This document shows, in pieces, positions 53,206 to 61,585 of a stretch of DNA of 64,000 nucleotides. The DNA is taken from contig CAXTAK010000008.1 of the NCBI GenBank assembly GCA_964242735.1, positions 77,408 to 141,407 on the forward strand, read 5' to 3'. Origin of the DNA: CADCUY01 sp964242735 (GTDB lineage Bacteria > Actinomycetota > Actinomycetes > Actinomycetales > Quadrisphaeraceae). Numbering within the stretch: the stretch's first letter is position 1; the number at the start of each line of letters is the position of its first letter. The notes under the pieces were generated by a model. It had not been told where the DNA came from, did not search any database, and was given only the letters and a program-made list of their open reading frames with translations. The position numbers and the translations under genes are program-made.

Positions 53206-53808
53206 GTGGGGATGCAACGCGCAGGACCAGTGAAAACGCCTCGAAGGAGGCGCCTGTGGGAAGCCTTCGGAGGTTGGCCTGGAGCACTTGCTGCTCTGGC
53301 GCTAGGGGTCTCCTGGCTCACCTACAACGCGGCCGAGGATCGAGCAAGGGCGCAGCAGGCGGATCAAGTCATCGCCCTGAACATCTTGGACTTCCCTGCT
53401 GACTCAGCGGGATCAGCAGTAATCCAAAACTACAGCCGTCTACCAGTCAATTACATCAACGTCGCAGTAGACTTGGCCTACCACCAGCCGACATTAAGAG
53501 GTAGTAAATCACTCTTCTTTGTAGGGCAGCTTGGCTCCTGTGAGCAAGTCACTATTGAACCGGTGTTCGCAGCTGCCGTGGAGCGGCTTGGAGTGGATGA
53601 TCTCGAAGCGGGACAGCAATTCTTTTTCTCCTTCACTGACGCAGCGGGGAATCGGTGGATCAGGCAGGACTTCAATGCGCCACGGCGGGAGTCCTGGTTC
53701 AACCGTATCGGACCCGAGTTTGATCTGGTGGAGACTGAGGTGGGCTCTGCTGCCACAAGCCAATTTGGTTTGCAGCGGTCGTCCATTTCCGATTGCGTCC
53801 CAGCTTGA
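53206..53808 (+). CDS. Unknown single-pass membrane protein
   Basis: This 200-residue protein (GTG 53206 or ATG 53212) has a basic N-terminus, one membrane helix (FGGWPGALAALALGVSWLTY) and a probably extracytoplasmic or cytosolic beta-rich domain (VIQNYSRLPVNYINVAVDLA, QQFFFSFTDAAGNRWIRQDF). The second half of the gene has a clearly lower GC content than the surroundings (AT-rich codons such as AAA, TTT, TTA), a sign of recent acquisition. No family recognised. Confidence 0.7.
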   Translation: MGMQRAGPVKTPRRRRLWEAFGGWPGALAALALGVSWLTYNAAEDRARAQQADQVIALNILDFPADSAGSAVIQNYSRLPVNYINVAVDLAYHQPTLRGSKSLFFVGQLGSCEQVTIEPVFAAAVERLGVDDLEAGQQFFFSFTDAAGNRWIRQDFNAPRRESWFNRIGPEFDLVETEVGSAATSQFGLQRSSISDCVPA

Positions 53809-53848
53809 CGAACGGTTCAACCACTTTGATTTATCACCGTCGGGAGTG

Positions 53849-53944
53849 ATGTCGACCTCGACGGCTGCACAACAGAACCTGCGGTATGTGATTCTTGCCG
53901 GGACGACGCACGGGGTTGCAAAGGCCCGTCTGGGCTACCTGTAG
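53849..53944 (+). CDS. Possible 31-residue peptide
   Basis: ATG 53849 directly after GGGAGTG opens a short frame ending at TAG 53944, 14 bases before the next gene: MSTSTAAQQNLRYVILAGTT then HGVAKARLGYL. It may be the C-terminal relic of a longer gene or a chance frame. Nothing else fills the 150-base spacer. Confidence 0.2.
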   Translation: MSTSTAAQQNLRYVILAGTTHGVAKARLGYL

Positions 53945-53958
53945 AGGGGGCTTGGTCG

Positions 53959-56358
53959 ATGCGCGCAAGGGTGTTGTGGCGCCGTCGACGGGAGTTGTCG
54001 TGGTGGTGGCTTGGGCCGGCCGCGGTATTGGCGGTCGGAGCGGTGCTGCTCAAGGAGTGGAAGGGTCCCTCCTGGGCCCTGCTTCTAGTGGGTGTGGTGC
54101 TCGCCGTCGGCGCGGTGTGGGTGCCACTGATCAAGGCCAAGGGCAAGGAGCGTGATGAGCATGATGCACTGCTGCAGCGCAGCACAGCGGTAGTTGTCGG
54201 GGGGCGGCTGCCCTTGGTACGCGATGTCCCACTGCATCAGCTGGGGGTGCACGCCGCGCACGTGGACGTGCCCTACCTCGCTCGGGACAAGGAAGGCGAG
54301 CTGGTGGAGGCACTGGCCGCCCAGGGGGCGGTGCTCGTGGTAGGCCACTCCATGGCGGGTAAGACGCGGATGTGCGCGCAGGTGGTGCGGCGCTGCTACC
54401 CGGATCGCCAGTTGTGGGTGCCCTCCGTGCCCTCGGGTGTCGCTGAGCTGATCAACGGTGGTGGTCTGCCCCCCCGGGGGGCGGTGGTGTGGTTGAACGA
54501 CATCGAGCGCTACCTGGCCCCGGAGCACTTGAAGGTGGAATGGCTGGAGCGCATGCGTGAGCAGGACAACGTGGTGCTCGCCACGCTGCGAGCTTCGGAG
54601 TACGAGTCCTTCCAGCCCACCGGTCAGTTACGCCCACCCCAGGCGGAGATCCTCGAGCGGCTGACACCGGTATGGCTCGAGGACGACGACGACGAGCGTG
54701 TTCGGCACGCCGCCGCCGTCAGCGACGCGAACCAGGCGCGGAGCATCGCCCGCTATGGGGTGGCCGAGTACGCCGGCGGGGGCTACCTGGCCATCGAACG
54801 ATTTCGATCAGGGCAATCCCAGCACCCACTGGGGGTCGCGCTGGTGCGAGCAGCTGCTGACTGGCGGCGCGCCGGGCTGGAAGTCATCCCCGAGGCCACG
54901 CTGATCGGTCTGGCCAGCCAGTACCTGGCGCGGCGGTACCAGCACGATCCTAAAGAGGATGACCAGCAAGCCCTCGCCTGGGCCACTACACCAATCGGGG
55001 ACACTCTCCGGCTGATCGAGCCCGCCGGAAAGGAGACCTGGCGCGCCTTCGACTACATCGTCGACCACGCCGATGCCCAGAAGTGGCCGATCCCGGACCA
55101 GACCTGGAGAGAGGTCGGGGCCGCGGCCGGCACTGAGGAGGCCATGCAGGTCGCCTACCGAGCCCATGAAACTGGCGCCCGCGACATCGCCGTCCACTTG
55201 TGGCGCCAAGTTGCTGGGCACGGTGGCCCCCAGCAGGTAGCCGGGGCAGCGATCAACATCGGAATCGTGCTGAGTGAACTCGGCGACCTCACCGGGGCTC
55301 GTGAGGCATTCCAGCAAGCCATCGACACCGGTCACCCGGACCGGGCGCTGGTGGCGGCTTACGGCCTTGCCACGTTGCTCAGGCAGCACACCGACCTGAG
55401 CGGTGCCCAGCAGGCGTACCAGACTGTGATCGACAGTGGTCATCGTGAGTACGCCCCCTCGGCGGGCCTCGACCTCGGTGATCTGCTTTTTGAACAAGGC
55501 GATGCCAAGGGTGCAGAGCATGCGTACCGACGTGTGATTGACACCGGTCACTCCGAGCACGCTGCTCACGCGCAGCTAAACCTCGGAAGCATGCTCCAAC
55601 ACGTCGGTGATCCGCTGAGGGCCAGGGAGGAGTACCAGAGCGCCGCCGCCAGTGGCCACACCGACTACGGGCCTATGGCAAGATTCCTGCTCGGCAACCT
55701 GCTGCTAAGGAACAGCGGCTTGGGTGACGCCGCCGAGACATACCGAGAAGTGATCGCCACTCGCCACCCGGACTGGGCGCCGCAAGCGCTGAACAGCTTG
55801 GGGACTGTACTGGGAGACCGAGGCGCCTTCCCTGAAGCAGAAGAAAAATTTAGAGAGGCGATTGATACCGGTCATCCTGATGCGGCGCCAAGAGCCCAAG
55901 CAAGCCTAGGGAATCTGCTCCGACTATTGGGTGACGAACCAGGAGCCCGACGAGCGAGCCGGAACGCCATCAAGACGGGACACTTCGACGCGGCGCCTCA
56001 TGCGTTGTTGACCCTTGGCAACTCGCTGGACGAGTCTGGCGACCTCGCTGGGGCGGAGGATGCGTACCGCAGGGCAATCAAGAGCGGACACCGTGACCAC
56101 GCCCCCGCGGCGGCCGCTAACCTCGGCCTCGTGCTCACCCAACGTGGGGATCAGGACGGCGCTCATCGTGCCTACCGAAGTGCCATGAACAGTGAGCATC
56201 CTGACGCAGCGCCCCACGCGGCGCTCAACCTCGGCAACTTGCTAGCTACGTCAGACGATCTCATGGGAGCGAGGCAGGCCTATCGATTCGCCATCGACAG
56301 CGGCCACCCCGACGTAGCCATGTTGGCCCAGCGAGCCTACGACGAACTTCCCACCTGA
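53959..56358 (+). CDS. Membrane-anchored P-loop ATPase with ten 36-residue helical repeats
   Basis: This 799-residue protein starts at ATG 53959. Two membrane helices lie at about 15-32 and 38-58. A P-loop domain follows: Walker A GHSMAGKT (129-136), Walker B-like AVVWLNDIE (175-183) and a helical winged region to about 420. Residues 426-785 are ten tandem 36-residue TPR/Sel1-like repeats with consensus APxAxLNLGxLLxxxGDLxG then AxxAYRxAIDxGHPD. ATPase plus repeat sensor is the plan of STAND proteins (Avs-type defence, death effectors). No effector nuclease or protease domain is fused; the membrane anchor or neighbours may act. Family seen in actinobacteria; function unknown. Confidence 0.78.
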   Translation: MRARVLWRRRRELSWWWLGPAAVLAVGAVLLKEWKGPSWALLLVGVVLAVGAVWVPLIKAKGKERDEHDALLQRSTAVVVGGRLPLVRDVPLHQLGVHAAHVDVPYLARDKEGELVEALAAQGAVLVVGHSMAGKTRMCAQVVRRCYPDRQLWVPSVPSGVAELINGGGLPPRGAVVWLNDIERYLAPEHLKVEWLERMREQDNVVLATLRASEYESFQPTGQLRPPQAEILERLTPVWLEDDDDERVRHAAAVSDANQARSIARYGVAEYAGGGYLAIERFRSGQSQHPLGVALVRAAADWRRAGLEVIPEATLIGLASQYLARRYQHDPKEDDQQALAWATTPIGDTLRLIEPAGKETWRAFDYIVDHADAQKWPIPDQTWREVGAAAGTEEAMQVAYRAHETGARDIAVHLWRQVAGHGGPQQVAGAAINIGIVLSELGDLTGAREAFQQAIDTGHPDRALVAAYGLATLLRQHTDLSGAQQAYQTVIDSGHREYAPSAGLDLGDLLFEQGDAKGAEHAYRRVIDTGHSEHAAHAQLNLGSMLQHVGDPLRAREEYQSAAASGHTDYGPMARFLLGNLLLRNSGLGDAAETYREVIATRHPDWAPQALNSLGTVLGDRGAFPEAEEKFREAIDTGHPDAAPRAQASLGNLLRLLGDEPGARRASRNAIKTGHFDAAPHALLTLGNSLDESGDLAGAEDAYRRAIKSGHRDHAPAAAANLGLVLTQRGDQDGAHRAYRSAMNSEHPDAAPHAALNLGNLLATSDDLMGARQAYRFAIDSGHPDVAMLAQRAYDELPT

Positions 56359-56468
56359 AAACCAACCAGTGCGGTACGCACAGGTAGACGACACCTGCCA
56401 TAACTCCTCCTCCAGCGGGTTTTACTCCTGGCCGACGCCGACCGGTAGGTGATACCTTTTAACTACGA

Positions 56469-57575
56469 GTGGTGGCGGCCTTCTCCGACCCTTACGGCTG
56501 TGAGCCGGGCGGTGTGGTCTCGTTCGGCCCGACGTCGTGTCGAAAACCGGAGAGTAGTGATGGTGATCCGTCGTTGGTTCCCGACGTCAGTTGTCGACAC
56601 ACCCGACCTGCGGTGATGCTTCTGGTGATCTTCGCGTCGGGAGGGATCGTTTCTCGCCATCTATTGAGCGCCATCCGAGTGGCTCAGCTTCACCGGGGGG
56701 CATCCGGCGTCCGATGGTCAGGCGTGGCCGCCTACCGCTACGGCTCCCGGTACCGCCGGAGCGGAAGCTCGGGGTGGGGACCTCTGGTGCTCGTCGTGAT
56801 CGTCGTAGCGCTGATGGCAGATGCCTGGGAGGTGCTCGCCGTCCTCGCCGGCGCGTGCTGTGTCGGGGTCCTGGCCGCTGGCGCTCTGATGTGGACCCGA
56901 CGCTGGCACCACCGGTTCCAACATCAGCGCAGTGGGCGCGTGCTCTGCGCCATCTGCCAGGAGCCGAACTTCCCCGACCATGGCTGTCACGCCTTCCCCG
57001 TCGGCAGGGTATCGGGCCACGGAGCGTGGAGGCGTTCTCACCGGTTCGGCTCATGGCGCAAGGCGCAGTGGCGAGGCGTCTTGATCGACAACTGGGGTGA
57101 CGCATGGACGTGTGACTGCACCCACGCCAGCCGGGAGACCGCAGCGTCGTGCGCGCGATCCCATCTGAGGGCTCACCAAGGTGGCCACTGCCACTGCTTC
57201 GAGCACGGCCGACGGGTCCCCACGCTGGTGCAGGCCTCGCGCGCGCGGCGGGTTCCGATCGCGGACCTGCCGGTGACCGCGTGGCAGCGCATGTGCGACG
57301 ACGCCGGCCACAGGTGCCACTACTGCGGGACGTTCAGTCGCAGGCTGCAGAAGGAGCACCGGATACCCCTCGCCCGCGGCGGATCGAACAGCGCAGCCAA
57401 CATCGTGCCCGCCTGCGCTGACTGCAACCTCCGGAAGGGTGTCCTCACGGACACGGAGTTCGTCGCCAAGATGCAAGAAGTCGCCAGACGCGCCCAAACG
57501 CTGCCGCGGGCGGCGCCGAGAGCCAGGCGACCCACTAGCACGAGCGCGTCGAGCGGACGGCAGCGGAGACGTTGA
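56469..57575 (+). CDS. Membrane-anchored HNH endonuclease
   Basis: This protein ends in a canonical HNH nuclease: CHYCGTFSRRLQKEHRIPLA, RGGSNSAANIVPACADCNLR, KG, with two CxxC zinc knuckles. Before it lies another Cys/His-rich zinc region (CAICQEPNFPDHGCHAF, TCDCTHAS, HCHCFEHG) and two adjoining membrane helices (WGPLVLVVIVVALMADAW and VLAVLAGACCVGVLAAGALM). From GTG 56469 it would be 368 residues, but the first 49 residues look non-coding; ATG 56616 (319 residues) is a reasonable alternative. Membrane-tethered HNH nucleases are unusual. It follows the P-loop repeat gene by 110 bases. Confidence 0.75.
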   Translation: MVAAFSDPYGCEPGGVVSFGPTSCRKPESSDGDPSLVPDVSCRHTRPAVMLLVIFASGGIVSRHLLSAIRVAQLHRGASGVRWSGVAAYRYGSRYRRSGSSGWGPLVLVVIVVALMADAWEVLAVLAGACCVGVLAAGALMWTRRWHHRFQHQRSGRVLCAICQEPNFPDHGCHAFPVGRVSGHGAWRRSHRFGSWRKAQWRGVLIDNWGDAWTCDCTHASRETAASCARSHLRAHQGGHCHCFEHGRRVPTLVQASRARRVPIADLPVTAWQRMCDDAGHRCHYCGTFSRRLQKEHRIPLARGGSNSAANIVPACADCNLRKGVLTDTEFVAKMQEVARRAQTLPRAAPRARRPTSTSASSGRQRRR

Positions 57576-58071
57576 CAGCGTCGTCACCCGGCAGGTGCGC
57601 CTGTGAATCCCGGCCCAGGCTTTCTGGCCGTCACGGAGAAGGTCAGTGGCGCTTGGTCGCGGTCATCGGGGAATGCGTAGCCCCTCGGGCTTGATACACC
57701 GAGAAGACTTCGACCCTCTCACGATGGCGGTACCAGCTGTCGCCAACTCCTGTCGGTAGGCTGGGACGGATTGCATCGGATTCGAGGTCGGCGTCGGTCG
57801 CGGAGCTGCGCCGGTTGGGTCCGGTCAGATGGGCGGGGCCGGGGGGTGTCGTCAACTGATCGGATGACGACACGGGGGGGCGCCGGCCTCGCCAGGAGGT
57901 GGCCGGCATGCGGTGTGCCGCACGCCGTTCCGGAGCTGAGCAAGACCACGGGACAGGTTGCTGTGCCCTTGCCCGGCCTCGTCGGTAAGCGACGTCGTGG
58001 CGCCTGCGGAAGCGTCAGGAGAGCCAGGAAACGGCAGGACACCCGATGAACTGTGCTCCTACGGTCACCTG
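57576..58071. other. Spacer without a supported gene
   Basis: About 500 bases after the HNH gene. Open frames here have no ribosome sites or motifs. It must hold the promoter of the acetyltransferase gene; the only structure seen is a weak GTCGTC/GACGAC inverted repeat near 57850. Confidence 0.4.
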
Positions 58072-58605
58072 GTGCTGGTGCGCCGCGAGACCGCGTCCGA
58101 CGTCGCTGCTGTCCGGCGGGTCGTGGCCGAGGCGTTCGCCCGCGACCCGCGCACCGGCTCACCGGTGCGCGGCGAGCCGGTCGAGGTGCGCCTGCTGGAC
58201 CAGCTGCGTGCCAGCGACGCCTGGGTTCCGGCGCTGTCCTGGGTGGCCGTCGACGACGGCGCCGTGATCGGCCACGCGGTGTGCACCAGGGCGCAGGTCG
58301 ACAGCATCCCTGTGGTCGCCCTCGGCCCGATCGGCGTCCAGCTCCATCGCCAGCGGGCGGGTGTCGGCTCGGCCCTGGTGCACGCGCTGCTCGGCGCGGC
58401 CGACGCCTTGGAGGTACCGCTGGTGGCCTTGCTCGGTGACCCCGGCTACTACGGGCGCTTCGGCTTCCACCCGTCGACCGACCTGGGGGTCCTGCCACCG
58501 GATCCGGCCTGGGGTCGGCACTTCCAGGTCCGCGCCCTGTCAGCCCACGACGGCGTCGTGCGTGGGACCTTCCGCTACGCGCAGCCCTTCGCAGACCTGG
58601 AGTAG
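58072..58605 (+). CDS. GNAT family N-acetyltransferase
   Basis: This about 177-residue GNAT enzyme transfers acetyl from acetyl-CoA to an unknown acceptor. It has RRETASDVAAVRRVVAEAFA, the strand VALGPIGVQLHRQRAGVGSA with the acetyl-CoA-binding Q/RxxGxG/A signature, LVHALLGAADALEVPLVALL and GDPGYYGRFGFHPSTDLGVL, the pattern of the YhbS-like subgroup. GTG 58072 or 58078 is the start; the upstream open frame to 57958 does not look coding. Confidence 0.85.
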   Translation: MLVRRETASDVAAVRRVVAEAFARDPRTGSPVRGEPVEVRLLDQLRASDAWVPALSWVAVDDGAVIGHAVCTRAQVDSIPVVALGPIGVQLHRQRAGVGSALVHALLGAADALEVPLVALLGDPGYYGRFGFHPSTDLGVLPPDPAWGRHFQVRALSAHDGVVRGTFRYAQPFADLE

Positions 58606-58763
58606 TGGGATGGGGCCCCGGGCCAGGACATCGTCCCGCAGTCTCTAAGGACACGCGGGGCAAGCGCACCAGCGGGTACGCCCGCCCCGTGCTGGGGCGC
58701 GGACCGGTGCGCCTCGGCCCGGCCGGCCTCGGCCGACACCGGGCAGCGGCGCCCACAGGCCGC

Positions 58764-59492
58764 TCACGGCGCGGTGACCACCTCGGCGCGCTGGACCCAG
58801 CGGGCCAGGACGCTGACCGCGGCGAGCTCCTCGAGGGCGTGCTGCTCGTCGACTTCGATCTCGGCCACGGTGTGGGCGGCAGGGTTGCGGACTCCGGCGA
58901 ACAGCCCCTCGGCCAGGGCCATCGCGCCGCGCTGGACGCTGGTGTAGGTCGGGGAGCCGTCATCGGGCGCCAGCCGCAACCGGGTCTTGCCCTGCTGGGG
59001 CGCCGTGGTGCCGAAGATCTCCTGGAACAGTTTGGTCTCGGACAGGTCGAACCGGCCGGTCTTGTTCTGCGCCTCGGCCTGAACCTTCTTCAGGGCGTCG
59101 ATGACGCCCTGGCGGTAGTGGCGGCTGCTCCACATCGACCGGGCCCCCTCCCAGGCCCAGGGGTGGAGGGCACTGGCGCTGAGAACGGGGGCGTCGTCGC
59201 CGAGCCCTGCCTCCAGCTCGGCCGCGCGCTCGAGCTTGGTGATGGACCGCGCGGCGGCTTCGCGGTGCTGCTGCCACCGGTCGTGCTCGGACGTCGGCAC
59301 GGTGGTCCGCCAGTCGGGCACCGTGCGGTCGAAGATCTGCTCCACCACGTAGGACTGGCCAGCCAGCGCGCGGTCGGTTGCCATCGAGTACGAGACGATC
59401 TTGTGGCTGATGAGTCGATGGATCGAAGCTGGCTTCGCGTCTTCGACGAAGCGCCGCAGCTCACCCAGACCCCAATCGACGTCCATCGTCAC
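58764..59492 (-). CDS. TIGR02391 family protein (HEPN/Abi-like)
   Basis: This 242-residue protein matches the TIGR02391 (Ymh) family in its second half: ALHPWAWEGARSMWSSRHYR, GVIDALKKVQAEAQNKTGRF, DLSETKLFQEIFG, TYTSVQRGAMALAEGLFAGV, RNPAAHTVAEIEVDEQHALE. The RNPAAH is an Rx4-6H motif typical of HEPN ribonucleases; members are often annotated as abortive-infection-like. The N-terminal 110 residues form a family-specific helical domain. Start GTG 59492 or ATG 59486. It diverges from a nucleotidyltransferase. Confidence 0.8.
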   Translation of the reverse strand: MTMDVDWGLGELRRFVEDAKPASIHRLISHKIVSYSMATDRALAGQSYVVEQIFDRTVPDWRTTVPTSEHDRWQQHREAAARSITKLERAAELEAGLGDDAPVLSASALHPWAWEGARSMWSSRHYRQGVIDALKKVQAEAQNKTGRFDLSETKLFQEIFGTTAPQQGKTRLRLAPDDGSPTYTSVQRGAMALAEGLFAGVRNPAAHTVAEIEVDEQHALEELAAVSVLARWVQRAEVVTAP

Positions 59493-59667
59493 CCCACCAC
59501 CCTAGATCGGCACCAACACCGTAACCGGCATTCTCTTGTTAATCCGTAAGGATGATCACCGGGCTTGCTGAGGGCCGTCGACTGGGCCTGCCCGCGGCGG
59601 ACCGTACTGCCGGGGATCGCCGGACGAGCCGGTGCTGGCTCATCACCGCGCCTGTCATGATCACGAG

Positions 59668-60495
59668 GTGGTGGCGGAGGAGCAGCTGGCCGCCCTGGCG
59701 GCCCGGCTGGTCGAGGTGCCCGGCGTGGTCGCGGTGACCTTGGGCGGCAGCCGGGCGCGTGGGGAGCACACCCCTGAGTCCGACGTCGACTTGGGCCTGT
59801 ACTACCGGCCGCCCCTGGACGTCGCCGCGCTCGGGGCGTTGGCGCGCGACGTCGCCGGGCCCCGGGCGCGGGTCACCGCGCCGGGGCAGTGGGGCCCGTG
59901 GGTCGACGGCGGGGGCTGGCTGACCGTCGCCGAGACGGCAGTGGACTGGCTCTACCGGCACCTCGACCGCGTGCACGCGTCCTGGGAGGACGCCGAGGCA
60001 GGGCGGTGCGACTGGCACACCCAGACAGGACACCCTCTCGGGGTGCCGGGCTTCGCCTACGCCGGCGAGGTCGCTCTCGGGGTGGTGCTGGCTGATCCCA
60101 GCGGTGAGCTGACGGAGCTGCGAGGCCGGATGAGCGCGTACCCGCCGCGGCTCGCCGAGGTGCTGGTCGAGCGGCTGTGGGAGGCGGAGTTCCTCGTCGG
60201 GGGCGCTCGGAAGGCGGTGCACCGGGGCGATGCCGCGTACGTCGCTGGCTGCTTGTTCCGGGTCGTGGGGCTGTGCGCGCACGCCCTGCACGCTCGCGCC
60301 GGGCGGTGGCTGGTCAACGAGAAGGGCGCGGTCACCTCTGCCGGGCGCCTGGGCATCGCTCCGGAGCGGTTCGCGGCCCGTGCCCACGGGCTCCTCGGGC
60401 ACGTGGGCACCACCTCGGAGGAGCTGGCCGCCGCCTGCGACGCCGCCAGTGACCTGGTCCGTGAGACCAGCGCAGCTTGCCGACCGTCCTGTTGA
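59668..60495 (+). CDS. Nucleotidyltransferase-domain protein
   Basis: This about 275-residue protein has an N-terminal Pol-beta-type nucleotidyltransferase core with LGGSRARGEHTPESDVDLGL, an exact GSx10DxD motif, and a helical C-terminal domain (LVERLWEAEFLVGGARKAVH, VAGCLFRVVGLCAHALHA) like that of DUF4037 or kanamycin/lincosamide-type transferases. The substrate could be a drug, a protein (AMPylation) or RNA. It faces the HEPN-like gene across 175 bases. Start GTG 59668 or 59671. Confidence 0.82.
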   Translation: MVAEEQLAALAARLVEVPGVVAVTLGGSRARGEHTPESDVDLGLYYRPPLDVAALGALARDVAGPRARVTAPGQWGPWVDGGGWLTVAETAVDWLYRHLDRVHASWEDAEAGRCDWHTQTGHPLGVPGFAYAGEVALGVVLADPSGELTELRGRMSAYPPRLAEVLVERLWEAEFLVGGARKAVHRGDAAYVAGCLFRVVGLCAHALHARAGRWLVNEKGAVTSAGRLGIAPERFAARAHGLLGHVGTTSEELAAACDAASDLVRETSAACRPSC

Positions 60496-60673
60496 CGGGA
60501 CCTCGACCGGCCGCCGTGGCGCCGCTCTCGACCCGGACGTCGCTGGTGAATACCAGGCTCGACGCAAGACCCTCCACGGCGGTGGTCATGGGCAGCAGCC
60601 CATGAAGCACCTGAGGATTCCCCTGGATCCTGGTGCCGGCATGGCGCCGGGCCGGTGTCGCGGGGCAGCCGGT

Positions 60674-61585
60674 CTAGGTGTGGGATCGGGTCGGACGCTC
60701 GCTCAGGACCCGGTCGAGCGCCGCCCGTCCCGCTGGACCCCACGCTGGCTTGCCGCCGGGCAGGCCGCGGTCCCCGTTCTGGCCCATCAGCATCAGGAAG
60801 AGGCTCTTCGACGCGGCCAGTCCGCGGGCGCGCTGGACCGTCGCCTGGTCAGCCCGCGCGTAGGCGGCGAAGAAGCGTGCGGCCGCGCCCGCGGGCAGCA
60901 GTACCCAGGCTGCCGCCAGGTCCGATGCCGGGTCGCCGACGAACAGGTCTCCGAAGTCCACGACGCCCGCCAGCGTCCCGTCCGCGACGACGACGTTCGC
61001 GGGATGCAGGTCGCCGTGCACCCACACGGGCGGGCCCTGCCATGCGGGGGCCGCTACGGCGTCGTCCCAGAGGGCCCGGACGTCGCCGGCGTCAGAACCG
61101 ATCGCGTCAGCGTCGACGGAGTCGAAGAGCTGGCCGAAGCCGTCCGTGCAGTCCTTGGGGTGCGCGCCGCGGCCCGTGTCAGCCGGTGCGTCGGCGGGCG
61201 CTGCTACGTGCAGCGCCCGGAGGAACGCCGCCAGGATGTCGGCCGCGTGCTCGCCGCGGGTGATCGACCCGTGGTCCAGTGGCATGCCCGGAACCCACGT
61301 CATGACCGTCCACATCTTGGGAGATCGCTCGGAGGGCGCGCCACTGCGCACCGGGACGGGGATCGGCAGCGGCAGGCGTGGGGCGAGCAGCGGCAGCCAC
61401 CGGCGTTCCTTGAGCTGGTGGTCGGGGTCGGTGTCCATGCGCTGGATCCGCACGGCCAGCCCGTCCCCGAGGCGCCACATCTGATTGCCCCAGCCGCCGT
61501 CGACCTCGCGAAGGGGCAGCTCGGCCAGGTCCGGGTGCTGGTCCCGCAGCAGGTCGCGGACGAGGTCCGCGGTGATCTCGGTCAT
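60674..61585 (-). CDS. APH family phosphotransferase
   Basis: This 303-residue kinase-like enzyme has the APH fold: the N-lobe GWGNQMWRLGDGLAVRIQRM with the nucleotide Lys replaced by Arg in AVRI, MTWVPGMPLDHGS, catalytic VWVHGDLHPANVVV, and GVVDFGDLFVGDPASDLAAA. Such proteins include macrolide/aminoglycoside kinases, but most have unknown substrates; the AVRI pattern is shared by one macrolide-kinase-like subgroup. ATG 61585 overlaps the methyltransferase stop by four bases, so the two genes form an operon, possibly for modification of a small molecule. Confidence 0.85.
   Translation of the reverse strand: MTEITADLVRDLLRDQHPDLAELPLREVDGGWGNQMWRLGDGLAVRIQRMDTDPDHQLKERRWLPLLAPRLPLPIPVPVRSGAPSERSPKMWTVMTWVPGMPLDHGSITRGEHAADILAAFLRALHVAAPADAPADTGRGAHPKDCTDGFGQLFDSVDADAIGSDAGDVRALWDDAVAAPAWQGPPVWVHGDLHPANVVVADGTLAGVVDFGDLFVGDPASDLAAAWVLLPAGAAARFFAAYARADQATVQRARGLAASKSLFLMLMGQNGDRGLPGGKPAWGPAGRAALDRVLSERPTRSHT

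Noticed and set aside
55270..56340. The ~108-base periodicity as a CRISPR array or satellite repeat
   Set aside because: The repeats are in frame, diverged at the DNA level and encode helical protein repeats; there are no short identical repeats with unique spacers. No CRISPR array was seen elsewhere in the window either.
58046..58267. ATG-started frame (MNCAPTVTW...) as the real acetyltransferase-region gene
   Set aside because: It is out of frame with the GNAT motifs and gives Cys/Arg/Trp-rich nonsense; the GTG start in the GNAT frame is preferred.
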